In this document: positions 19,038 to 26,209 of the stretch, one piece after another
How the letters are laid out: every line of letters starts with the position of its first letter
Position numbering within the stretch: the stretch's first letter is position 1
NCBI RefSeq assembly: GCF_002243515.1
Contig: NZ_CP022657.1
Location: 2,409,001-2,473,000 of the forward strand
Direction of reading: 5' to 3'
Length of the DNA: 64,000 nt
Origin: Tumebacillus algifaecis
GTDB taxonomy: Bacteria > Bacillota > Bacilli > Tumebacillales > Tumebacillaceae
Made by a program: the position numbers and the translations under genes
Notes under the pieces: generated by a model
Seen by the model: the letters and a program-made list of their open reading frames with translations, nothing else
What the model was told of the DNA's origin: nothing
Databases searched by the model: none

Positions 19038-19058
19038 CTAAGTTCACCATTATGAACT
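19038..19058 (+). promoter_or_regulatory. Operator-like site 2 upstream of the XRE-cupin gene
   Basis: AGTTCA-CCATTA-TGAACT is a hyphenated palindrome. Its reverse complement matches site 1 at about 19 of 21 positions. It is placed just upstream of a TATAGT -10-like hexamer (about 19083) for the regulator gene, fitting autoregulation. Confidence 0.6.
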
Positions 19059-19100
19059 AGCGAAGAACTCTCCTTCTCTGCTATAGTTGGGATACAGCTA

Positions 19101-19640
19101 GTGGAAAGGAACGTGATCAAGTTGAATATTGGCTGCACCATTCGAGCGATCCGCAAACGGAAAGGCATCACCATCCCGCAACTTTGCGAAGGGACTGGTC
19201 TGTCGCGGGGATTCATCTCGAACGTTGAAACGAATAAAACTTCACCCTCGATCGCCTCTTTAGAACTGATCGCCAATTTTTTGAATGTCCCGATCACCTA
19301 CTTTTTCCTCACCGATAAGGAACGTATGACGGTGGTACGGAAGAACGAGCGGAAAATCAAATCATTTGGCATTTTTAACATCGAATACTTGACGACTGTC
19401 GGCCCGCTTCGTGTGATGCTGGTTGCATCACAGCCTGGTGATGTGACTGGCGAAACGCACTTCCATGAAGGTCACGAATGTCACGTCGTGCTCAAAGGGC
19501 GCTATCGAGCGGAACACGGTTCCGATTCTGTCGTTCTTGAAGAAGGCGATGCTTTTTCGTGGAACGCCAGCATTCCGCACAATGTGATCAACATCGGTGA
19601 TACGGAAGGTTTATTGCTGATTGCAAGCTACAAAGAATAG
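19101..19640 (+). CDS. XRE-family transcriptional regulator with C-terminal cupin domain
   Basis: Up to 179 residues. The N-terminal helix-turn-helix spans about residues 10-65 (IRAIRKRKGITIPQLCEGTG then LSRGFISNVETNKTSPSIAS). The C-terminal half is a cupin barrel with the metal-site pattern HFHEGHECH near residues 124-132 and a later His in SIPHNVI. Such regulators sense small ligands and control one neighbouring operon. The start is uncertain: the frame opens with GTG at 19101, but AAAGGA at 19105-19110 would better serve the TTG at 19122 (LNIGCTIRAIRK). It is divergent to doxX, with a shared inverted pair of operator-like sites between them. Confidence 0.88.
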   Translation: MERNVIKLNIGCTIRAIRKRKGITIPQLCEGTGLSRGFISNVETNKTSPSIASLELIANFLNVPITYFFLTDKERMTVVRKNERKIKSFGIFNIEYLTTVGPLRVMLVASQPGDVTGETHFHEGHECHVVLKGRYRAEHGSDSVVLEEGDAFSWNASIPHNVINIGDTEGLLLIASYKE

Positions 19641-20033
19641 GCCACGAGTAAGCCACCTGTTGGCCAATCGACCGCACCCGCTTCACATTTGACGGGTCCC
19701 ACCTGCACTCCCTATCACCTAGTGAAGCCCTCACCCGCTCATGAACCACAACTGTGCAACCCCAGTGTGTGCCCCTCGCACAATCATAATATAAAGTAGT
19801 TTATAATATACTCGAAAATAAAAACCTCCCCGATCTTGAAAACTTCTGTCCTGCGAGCAGCCATCATGCGCTCGCTCGCTTCCTTCCCCACTTTTCTCAC
19901 ATTCAATAACGGCTGTCAGGTACTGCTACCTGTGCTTCACCAAAAGCGGCTTACCCATCTCTGGACATCCGTTTTACAGGCCCTTCCCCATTCAGGATTC
20001 GTCCCACAGCACGCTTTTACACTCAGGGTATAG
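19641..20033. other. Intergenic stretch without a supported gene
   Basis: A 65-codon open frame (19836-20033) has no ribosome binding site or recognisable content. The only structure noticed is TATAAA-GTAG-TTTATA at 19790-19805, an AT-rich palindrome that could be an operator or chance. Confidence 0.4.
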
Positions 20034-20067
20034 AAAAAAACACTCGATCCCAGTTGAGATCGAGTGT
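20034..20067 (-). terminator. Rho-independent terminator of the desaturase-regulator operon
   Basis: A perfect 10-bp stem (ACACTCGATC/GATCGAGTGT) with an 8-base loop, followed on the minus strand by seven T residues. It lies 11 bp after the regulator stop codon. Confidence 0.9.
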
Positions 20068-20078
20068 CTTGCCTTGTT

Positions 20079-20771
20079 TTATAGTCGAAAAGATTCTTCA
20101 ATTCGCTGCCGTAAATATTCAGCCATCACTTGTACTTCCTCGTGGCTCAATTCGGCCAAGCATTCGTGAAACTGCTTGACCAGACAGCTCATCTTCGGGT
20201 CGAGTGCCTTACCGACCGAGCGCAGGACCACCCCGGAGACGGTGCCGACGAACATCGCAAGCAGCACTTCCGGTTGCTTGATCTCGAATGTGACTTCGAT
20301 CACAGCCTCTTGCAACTGCTCTTCCATCTTCCCCATGTAGTGAATCAATCCACCGAGCATCCAAGCGCAAAACTCCAACTTGTGTTCGACCGGTGGAGAC
20401 GCTTGTAAGATCCGACGCTGCGCCTCCCGCACGGAACGCGTTTCTAGCGCTTCAGCAATGTGGGACACCTGTTCCCGCACCGTGCTCCAATCGGCCAGCG
20501 CAGACAAACTGTTCCGAACGGGTCGGAACATCTCGCAGGCAGCCTGCGTCGGTGAATATAGCACGACGGAGCGTCCCGTTTCATTTTCGTTGACCGAATA
20601 AGAGCGGGCGAGCAGTCCGGCCTTCTCCAATTCTTTCAACACATCGTACGCTGTCCACTTACTGACACCGACAGACTCGGCGACGGACGCATAATGTACC
20701 GCCTCCCCTTCTTCTCGAAAGAGGCGGGTCAGATGTTCAAGAAACTCTAACCTTCGTTTGGTTAATTTCAT
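20079..20771 (-). CDS. Winged-helix transcriptional regulator coupled to acyl-ACP desaturase
   Basis: A 230-residue protein. The start ATG at 20771 (MKLTKRRLEFLEHL) lies 5 bases after the desaturase stop with no clear SD, so translational coupling is likely; the frame continues upstream but inside the desaturase gene. The N-terminus is a winged helix (HYASVAESVGVSKWTAYDVL, then KELEKAGLLARSY) followed by GRSVVLYSPT. The C-terminal 140 residues are helical with hydrophobic stretches (CAWMLGGLIHYMG, VLLAMFVGTVSGVVL) that could bind an acyl ligand. I cannot name the family with certainty; the recognition part recalls MarR/DtxR-like proteins. As the second gene of the desaturase operon it probably controls membrane-lipid desaturation and itself. 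Confidence 0.8.
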   Translation of the reverse strand: MKLTKRRLEFLEHLTRLFREEGEAVHYASVAESVGVSKWTAYDVLKELEKAGLLARSYSVNENETGRSVVLYSPTQAACEMFRPVRNSLSALADWSTVREQVSHIAEALETRSVREAQRRILQASPPVEHKLEFCAWMLGGLIHYMGKMEEQLQEAVIEVTFEIKQPEVLLAMFVGTVSGVVLRSVGKALDPKMSCLVKQFHECLAELSHEEVQVMAEYLRQRIEESFRL

Positions 20772-20776
20772 CGCGA

Positions 20777-21661
20777 TTAACCCAAACGTCTCGAGATGCG
20801 CTCCAGACGATCGCAATATTTTAAGATATCCAGACGCGCCTTCTCCGCTTCCACCGTGGTCGGGCGCAGATCTTTGATGTTCCAGTATTCGACCAATTTC
20901 ATCACAACTTGGCTATAGTAATGGGACGGGCCGTACCCGACTTCTTTTGCGATCACTTTCATCCGCTCGTCGTAGTTGGGAATGTTGTTGCCAGGCATGA
21001 AGAAGCCAAGGAGCACAGGCGCCACGTACATCAAATAGTTGGGCTCCAATTCCAAGTGAGCCATGACAACATCGCGGTAGAACGCATAGTGTAACGATTC
21101 ATCCTTCGCCAGACGGCGCAACAGCGCAGCGAGCGTCTCATCGTACGGGGCCGCAACTTTTGATACGTTCGTGTAGAACACCAAGGTTGCCAACTCTTGG
21201 AAGGATGCGTAGGTGATCGCTTCCAACGGTGTGGTAAAGCTCGATTCAAAACCGCTTTCGACAACCGTTTTGCGCAACTTGTGCAATTGATCGGGGTTGG
21301 CATTGCGAGTCAGCAACAGGTAGGTTTCGAGCAAGTTGCTGTGCTGATCCTCTTCAGCTACCCATGTATGAATGAATTCTTTCATTACGTCAAGAGAACC
21401 GGTAAACGTCGAACTGAGGTATGTGGTAAACCAAGGCAGGTTCACTTCGGTAAGCAACGCCGTTTCAATCGCCATGCTCACGGCCGGCGGTAGCGTCACC
21501 TGTTCAATACTCCAAGGAATTTCTTTGTAACTGCGCCCTAACTCCCACGGAACGAATTCATGATAGCTCCAGTCAATGTTAGCCGCACGTTTTTTATGCG
21601 CTTCGTACAAATCGATGATTTTCCGTTCCAGTCGCACGTCGAGGTTGGGGAGCAAGATCAT
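20777..21661 (-). CDS. Soluble acyl-ACP (stearoyl-ACP type) desaturase, diiron
   Basis: A 294-residue ferritin-like diiron protein. Start ATG at 21661 (MILLPNLDVRLERK) with AGAGGA upstream is preferred; the longer frame adds a hydrophobic lead that is merely the translation of an A/T-rich tract. The two iron-ligand helices are visible: WVAEEDQHSNLLETYL (E-E-x-x-H) and LAKDESLHYAFYRDV (D-E-x-x-H). ETALLTEVNLPWFTTYL supplies another Glu. Family members insert a double bond into acyl chains bound to acyl carrier protein, using ferredoxin and O2. This soluble class is common in plants and Actinobacteria but unusual in Bacilli, which mostly use membrane desaturases. It is first gene of an operon with the regulator at 20079. 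A link to lipopeptide acyl chains is possible but unsupported. Confidence 0.88.
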   Translation of the reverse strand: MILLPNLDVRLERKIIDLYEAHKKRAANIDWSYHEFVPWELGRSYKEIPWSIEQVTLPPAVSMAIETALLTEVNLPWFTTYLSSTFTGSLDVMKEFIHTWVAEEDQHSNLLETYLLLTRNANPDQLHKLRKTVVESGFESSFTTPLEAITYASFQELATLVFYTNVSKVAAPYDETLAALLRRLAKDESLHYAFYRDVVMAHLELEPNYLMYVAPVLLGFFMPGNNIPNYDERMKVIAKEVGYGPSHYYSQVVMKLVEYWNIKDLRPTTVEAEKARLDILKYCDRLERISRRLG

Positions 21662-21686
21662 TGTAAATAGATTCCTCTTTTCTTCT

Positions 21687-21733
21687 GTATGTTTCGATAT
21701 TTTTACTAGAAGGCGTACGTATAGAAAACATAC
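21687..21733 (-). promoter_or_regulatory. Inverted repeat upstream of the desaturase gene
   Basis: GTATGTTT (21687-21694) and AAACATAC (21726-21733) form a perfect 8-bp inverted repeat 31 bp apart, 26-72 bp before the desaturase start. This is a plausible operator for the co-encoded regulator. An A-rich tract with repeated CAAAAAGAC units follows at 21734-21769. Confidence 0.45.
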
Positions 21734-21769
21734 CCAAAAAAGCAAAAAGACCAAAAAGACCAAAAAACC

Positions 21770-22110
21770 TGTTCTTATTTTCACTTGCATCCCTCTCTGT
21801 GTCAAGGGACTAAAGACTAGCGAGCCCGAATGTTCACGGTCTTGTCAAATTCGTTCGATTGGCGATTGCTGCGCAGGTAAGGGCTGACGACCTCAAAGCA
21901 GCAAATTGATCGTGCTTTGCGTACTTGGCACGGGAGCGAAGGACTCATCTTGTTTGCGAAATGTGGCCGAATGTTTATGCGCAACTGAAACTGAAAGCGG
22001 CGTGATCTACCAGTGAGTTGCTCTGGAGATCACGCCGCTTGATCGGGTGATAGTAGGTTGTTCGCTAAGCGTTGCCTGTGCTGTCCAGCCATCGTTATGC
22101 ACAGCACAAC
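21770..22110. other. Intergenic stretch; possible decayed mobile-element trace
   Basis: No intact gene. Open pieces on the plus strand (for example QQIDRALRTWHGSEGLILF near 21897-21955) slightly recall IS3-type transposases but are too short and broken to call. The strong hairpin at 21996-22039 is listed separately. Confidence 0.3.
21996..22039 (-). terminator. Strong hairpin downstream of the 22115 gene
   Basis: A perfect 13-bp stem (AGCGGCGTGATCT/AGATCACGCCGCT) extended by CCAG/CTGG across a one-base bulge. It lies about 75 bp past the hypothetical gene. U-runs are weak on both sides, so a terminator role is likely but not proven. Confidence 0.5.
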
Positions 22111-22114
22111 GGTG

Positions 22115-22639
22115 TCACACATAGTCCCAGCGGTTTTGATACTGCTTCAGCTTAGACGTCGGTAGCAGACCTTCTTTTTGATCAATGATCAACCGAATCT
22201 TTTTGATGCACTCCTCAAAAGAGGCAAAGGTGGAGATGAGGTTCGCATAACGGTCTGTCAGATACAGAAAGTACGGCGCACGGTAGCTTTCTTCAAAATA
22301 ACGAACGATCAATTCGATCGGGGTATACTTTTTGCGCTTCTCCTCCCACCTGTCCACGACGAGCGGCAATGTGGAGCGCGTGTCGTTCGCCAAAGCGACC
22401 AAGTTCTTTAATCGCGTATGAAACGCTGAAACACCCGTTTCCCCCATCGTGCGCAGCGTCTTCTCATTGTGAGGGAACAGCACGATCTTCGTAAACTTTC
22501 GCGTCTCTGCCACCTCTATGATCCTCGACAACTCCTGTTCTGAAAATCCTTCAAAAGAATCGAGCACAAACAGCGTGCCTTTTTCAACCATGTCGCCGTC
22601 ACTGTGCCCGTACTCGACCAATTTCGAACGTTTCGCCAT
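22115..22639 (-). CDS. Hypothetical protein, 174 aa
   Basis: SD AAAGGAGTGA stands 7 bp before the ATG, so the gene looks real. The protein is soluble, charged and has no signal peptide. It shows an alternating beta/alpha pattern at the start (GTLFVLDSFEGFSEQELSRI, then FTKIVLFPHNEKTLR), which could be a small Rossmann-like or toprim-like fold, and a helical C-terminus (ASFEECIKKIRLIIDQ). I do not recognise a family and see no catalytic motif. It is divergent from the MBL-fold gene, sharing a 68-bp promoter region; the strong hairpin downstream suggests a single-gene unit. Confidence 0.7.
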   Translation of the reverse strand: MAKRSKLVEYGHSDGDMVEKGTLFVLDSFEGFSEQELSRIIEVAETRKFTKIVLFPHNEKTLRTMGETGVSAFHTRLKNLVALANDTRSTLPLVVDRWEEKRKKYTPIELIVRYFEESYRAPYFLYLTDRYANLISTFASFEECIKKIRLIIDQKEGLLPTSKLKQYQNRWDYV

Positions 22640-22707
22640 CTTCGGTCACTCCTTTCGATCCATGATACAATAGAAGAACTCAAAATGAAAAAAAGGAGCG
22701 TACACAG

Positions 22708-23670
22708 ATGCAGGTATTGCTGTGGATACTCGGGATTTTGGTGTTTTTGGTGATCGCAATGGTAACATTGGCTTTGATACAGTATGCGCGTGTACGCAAA
22801 CTGCACCCGAAGCCCGATTATAAGCATCCCCTTCACAAGCCAACTCCGAATGAATGGTCGGATGATCAGGTGACTTTCAGTTGGATCGGCCACTCCACCC
22901 TCTATTTCAATCTGATGGGGAAAACGATCATCACCGACCCCGTTTTTTCGGAAAAAGTGGGTGTGTCGCTCGGCGGGCCGCTGGTGATCGGTCCCAAACG
23001 GCATACGGCCGCCGCTTTGTCGGTCGAAGAAGTGGGCATGCCCGATCTGATCCTGTTGTCACACGCACACCTCGACCATTTGGACATACCGTCGCTGAAA
23101 CGCCTGCAAAATCGCGAGACAGAAGTCATCACCGCGCACAATACATCCCCCCTGCTCAAGCGGATGTCATTTCGGCGTGTGCTCGAATTGGGCGGACGGG
23201 AAGAAGTTGTGCTTGCCGATGGCTTAAAAATTATTGCGGTGCCTGTGCGACATTGGGGGCGGAGATTTCCGTGGAACGGAACATACGGGTGGACCGGGTA
23301 CCTGATCGAGTACAAAGGCGTCCGTCTGTTCTTCGCCGGAGATACGGCTTATACCCCGACTTTTACCGAACTGCGTAAATATGGCCCGATCGACATCGCA
23401 TTTCTTCCGATTGGCGCCTACTCGCCCGATTCCTACCAAGGCGCGCACTGCACACCCGAACAGGCATGGCAAATGTTTTTGGATAGCGGTGCTGAAAAGC
23501 TGGTACCCGTCCACTGGGATACGTTTGTATTATCGCATGAGCCGGTCACCGAGCCGATCGAACGCCTGCTACAAGTGGCAGGCGATCAAGCGGATCGCAT
23601 CTTGATCCGCTGGCATGGCGAGACGGTTCAGATACCTTTAGCTCGCTTTCACGAAACAACCCCTTGCTGA
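22708..23670 (+). CDS. Metallo-beta-lactamase-fold hydrolase (NAPE-PLD/UlaG-like), membrane-anchored
   Basis: A 320-residue protein with one N-terminal membrane helix (about residues 2-26, LLWILGILVFLVIAMVTLAL) followed by a metallo-beta-lactamase domain. The metal motif is SHAHLDHLD near residue 117; further ligands are expected in PVRHWGRRF, FAGDTAY and VPVHWDTF. The order and the WIGHSTLYFNLMGKTIITDP opening match the N-acyl-phosphatidylethanolamine phospholipase D/UlaG-like branch. SD AAAGGAG precedes the ATG. The substrate is unknown; the anchor and branch suggest action at the membrane face. The stop codon lies in the loop of its own terminator. Confidence 0.88.
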   Translation: MQVLLWILGILVFLVIAMVTLALIQYARVRKLHPKPDYKHPLHKPTPNEWSDDQVTFSWIGHSTLYFNLMGKTIITDPVFSEKVGVSLGGPLVIGPKRHTAAALSVEEVGMPDLILLSHAHLDHLDIPSLKRLQNRETEVITAHNTSPLLKRMSFRRVLELGGREEVVLADGLKIIAVPVRHWGRRFPWNGTYGWTGYLIEYKGVRLFFAGDTAYTPTFTELRKYGPIDIAFLPIGAYSPDSYQGAHCTPEQAWQMFLDSGAEKLVPVHWDTFVLSHEPVTEPIERLLQVAGDQADRILIRWHGETVQIPLARFHETTPC

Positions 23671-23690
23671 CCGCAAGGGGTTGTTTCGTG
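23650..23690 (+). terminator. Long perfect hairpin containing the MBL gene stop codon
   Basis: An 18-bp perfect stem (from CACGAAACAACC... to ...GGTTGTTTCGTG) with loop TGACC. The TGA of the upstream gene sits in the loop, so its last six codons form the 5' arm. Confidence 0.75.
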
Positions 23691-24255
23691 ATACTCACGT
23701 TGCTTTTGTAAATGACCACCAGTCGTTCTTTAATGCAGGACATCTAGCGTGTCCTTGTATTAAGCGTACAACAATAAAGAATAGTCGGTCAAGCCGGAAT
23801 TTTAAAATCGAATAATATGGGCTCCAATGTGTACAAGCCTAGCGACAGTAAGGTTGCACGCATCTGGCGAGCTTTCCAGCCAAAGTCAGAGAGGCAAGCT
23901 CACTCATTTCTTTAATAAACGATAAGTCAGATCATATATTAAATGAATCATGAGGTTTATTAAGATATCGCCCGTTCAGCAGTACCGATCTGACAACAGG
24001 TGGGTGAGGATTGGATCGCGATCACGTTATCGTGCGGAAATGGACGATTGCTCATATTCACGATCGACACGCCCTCCTCCGGCGCGATGTAAAAGTTCGC
24101 CGTATACGACGCCCTCCAATCCTATCCAGTCCCACTTTTCAGATAACACTTAATATATACCCCTGTTACAAGCAGTGCAATTTACCTATATTTTTCTATT
24201 GTTTAGAAAGGTGTTGAGTAATTTGTGTAGAATGCTTTAGCTATTAATAACTGCC
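23691..24255. other. Intergenic stretch with one gene remnant
   Basis: About 565 bp of mostly AT-rich DNA without an intact gene. The minus-strand remnant at 23960-24122 is the only protein-like signal. The promoter of the GGDEF gene must lie at the right end, but I could not fix its hexamers. Confidence 0.4.
23960..24122 (-). pseudogene. Gene remnant, possible C-terminus of a serine beta-lactamase-like hydrolase
   Basis: A 53-codon open piece bounded by stops, without a start codon, reads DWRASYTANFYIAPEEGVSI and then VNMSNRPFPHDNVIAIQ. The pattern of a strand, 'APEEGVSIV' and 'SNRP' recalls the C-terminal sheet of class C beta-lactamase/penicillin-binding-like hydrolases. Too short to be functional. 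Confidence 0.3.
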
Positions 24256-24275
24256 GTTGAAAGGAGTCTTTAGCC

Positions 24276-25934
24276 GTGACATTTTCACGTCTGGCCGTAC
24301 TAAGCACCGTGTTCGGCCTTGCTCTATTTGTCACCGGGCTTTTCCAATTCGAGCAGCCAGCGCTCTCTATGTCCGATGCACCCATACTGATCACATTGTT
24401 CGCGCTCTTTGCCATGACCGAATTGTTCAGGCTTAAACGCAATCAATTTTTCATCTCGTTGTCACTGAGCGTTGAACTTTTGCTCTTTTTAAAATTTGGT
24501 CTAGTGCCAGTCGTGATCTTGAGCCAGTTTATCACGTTCATCGCGCGCTGGTATCAGGAAGGCAAACTGGAGTGGTGGAAAGCGCTCGCTAACAGCGGCA
24601 TGCTCCTGACCGCTCTTTGCATCTCCGCCATTGCTTTTTACGGAGCAGGCGGTTCGCATAGGATGTTGCAGGACAACTTTGTCCCGCTGATCGCTTTTGT
24701 CTGTGCGTACTACCTGGCCAACCATATCATCGTTTACCTGTTCTTCCGCTACTTGCATGGCATTAAGCTCCGAGCGTATCAGACACAGATGAAATTTGAC
24801 CTGTTCTCGACGGTGTTTGCTACGTCACTGGGGTTTATCGTAATTCTGCTGTTCGAAAAAAACGGTCTGAGCGGGCTTGTGGCCTTTGGGCTCCCATTGG
24901 TGTTGTGCGTCTACGTGTTTAAGCTGTTTAACGATCTGTACCGCTCCTCTTCACTGTTTCGAAATTTGACCCGACTGACCGGATATTTTTCGGGTGAATT
25001 AGCGGCCGATGTCATGTTTGGACGCGTCACCACCGAACTGCCGAAGTGGTTCGACCATGTGCAGTGCATCATCCTCGTGCGCGAGAAGGATCGACTGGTC
25101 GTGCGCTCAAAATCGGCAGGCTTATCTTCGGCTGCGGTGCAAGCGCTGGAAAACTATTTAAAACAGTATGTGCCCAACCCTGAAGAACCTACCCTGCGCA
25201 AAGGGCTGCTCAATGTTGAGCTGTTCAAACACGGCTTTAACACGCTCTTGATCTCACCGTTCAAAGGTGCAGAGCGCCATGTTGGCTTTTGCTGTTTAAT
25301 CGGCACGAAAAAAAGCGAATTTGACGCGATCACCCTCGATGCGATCTCCATTCTTGCCAATCAGCTGACCGTCTCCTACCGCAACGCGATGCGCTACGCC
25401 ACGATGGAGAAACAAAGCTTGTACGATGAACTGACACAACTGCCCAATCATCGGTTTCTGGAGCGCCAACTGTCCAAGGAGCTCGAGCAGGTCACCGATG
25501 CGCCGTTATCGCTGATGCTGATCGACCTCGATCACTTTAAGCAAGTCAATGACCGCTTCGGACATCTGGCCGGGAACGCAGTCTTGGAACAGACCGCCCG
25601 CCTGTTCGAACTTGCCGTGCGCAAGAGCGATTTTGTGGCCCGCTATGGCGGTGAAGAATTTCTCGTACTGCTCCCAGGCGCTGGCACTGAAAGCGCCTGT
25701 CAGATCGCCGAGAGCATTCGGGAGATCATTTCGAAACAGAACTTTTCGGTACCGACGATGGAAGGTGAAACCAAGCAGATCGGAATGACCGTCTCGATTG
25801 GTGTCGCCACCTTCCCAGAAGATGCAGAAGATGCACAGCAACTGTTGCGCTATGCCGACCGTGCCATGTATTATGGCGCGAAACGAGCAGGTCGCAACCG
25901 CGTCGCCGTCTACAACAAGAACGAATCGCAATAA
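24276..25934 (+). CDS. Membrane-bound diguanylate cyclase (GGDEF)
   Basis: A 552-residue protein starting at GTG with AAAGGAG 9 bp upstream. Residues 1-220 hold several membrane helices in a MASE-like sensor. Residues 240-390 look like a GAF-type domain (ISPFKGAERHVGFCCLIGT). The C-terminal GGDEF domain (about 395-550) carries the active-site variant GGEEF near residue 458. RKSD five residues before it is an intact RxxD product-inhibition site. It should therefore make cyclic di-GMP from two GTP and be feedback inhibited. No EAL domain is present. It is monocistronic, with a terminator at its 3' end. Confidence 0.93.
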   Translation: MTFSRLAVLSTVFGLALFVTGLFQFEQPALSMSDAPILITLFALFAMTELFRLKRNQFFISLSLSVELLLFLKFGLVPVVILSQFITFIARWYQEGKLEWWKALANSGMLLTALCISAIAFYGAGGSHRMLQDNFVPLIAFVCAYYLANHIIVYLFFRYLHGIKLRAYQTQMKFDLFSTVFATSLGFIVILLFEKNGLSGLVAFGLPLVLCVYVFKLFNDLYRSSSLFRNLTRLTGYFSGELAADVMFGRVTTELPKWFDHVQCIILVREKDRLVVRSKSAGLSSAAVQALENYLKQYVPNPEEPTLRKGLLNVELFKHGFNTLLISPFKGAERHVGFCCLIGTKKSEFDAITLDAISILANQLTVSYRNAMRYATMEKQSLYDELTQLPNHRFLERQLSKELEQVTDAPLSLMLIDLDHFKQVNDRFGHLAGNAVLEQTARLFELAVRKSDFVARYGGEEFLVLLPGAGTESACQIAESIREIISKQNFSVPTMEGETKQIGMTVSIGVATFPEDAEDAQQLLRYADRAMYYGAKRAGRNRVAVYNKNESQ

Positions 25935-25966
25935 AACCGCCTCCCGCAATGGGAGCGGTTTTATTT
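25934..25966. terminator. Bidirectional terminator between the GGDEF gene and the 37-aa gene
   Basis: AAAACCG-C-CTCCC pairs with GGGAG-CGGTTTT around GCAAT with one bulged C, with T-rich flanks in both directions. It serves the GGDEF gene on the plus strand and the small gene on the minus strand, whose stop codon lies inside it. Confidence 0.8.
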
Positions 25967-26074
25967 GTTCTTTGTCTTAAGCACCACTTCGAACGTTGCC
26001 AAGACCAGAAAAAAGGCGAATACAAATTGCAGCCCGACAGCGACCGTCCAAATCACCGGGTCGTTCAGGGACAT
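25961..26074 (-). CDS. Small membrane protein, 37 aa
   Basis: An ATG preceded by AAGGAGG at 9 bp opens a 37-codon frame ending at a terminator. The sequence is MSLNDPVIWTVAVGL, a hydrophobic span continuing to about residue 30 (FVFAFFLVLATFEVV), and a basic end LKTKNK. This is one membrane helix with the short acidic N-terminus probably outside and the basic C-terminus in the cytoplasm. The perfect SD and terminator make it a credible gene. Function is unknown; such single-helix peptides often adjust a membrane enzyme. It is convergent with the GGDEF gene and divergent from the aldehyde dehydrogenase gene. Confidence 0.75.
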   Translation of the reverse strand: MSLNDPVIWTVAVGLQFVFAFFLVLATFEVVLKTKNK

Positions 26075-26209
26075 GTGCGCAAACCTCCTTCCCTGCTGCC
26101 CTTACTTTGAAGGTATGCACCGCTGGTTGAAAAAAGAAATGATACTCTTTTTTCGAACTCTCCAGTACAATAAAGTTGAACTGATGCGTCTAAAAGAGGT
26201 GAACGTTCG

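Noticed and set aside
19836-20033. 65-codon frame between the XRE-cupin gene and the desaturase operon
   Set aside because: No SD, no hydrophobic or domain pattern, and odd composition; not supported as a gene.
20777-21805. N-terminal membrane anchor on the acyl-ACP desaturase
   Set aside because: The hydrophobic lead is the translation of a low-complexity T-rich tract upstream of a better start (21661) that has its own SD.
21830-21990. IS3-type transposase fragment
   Set aside because: Only a faint resemblance in one short frame (RALRTWHGSEGLI), without the catalytic residues or terminal repeats.
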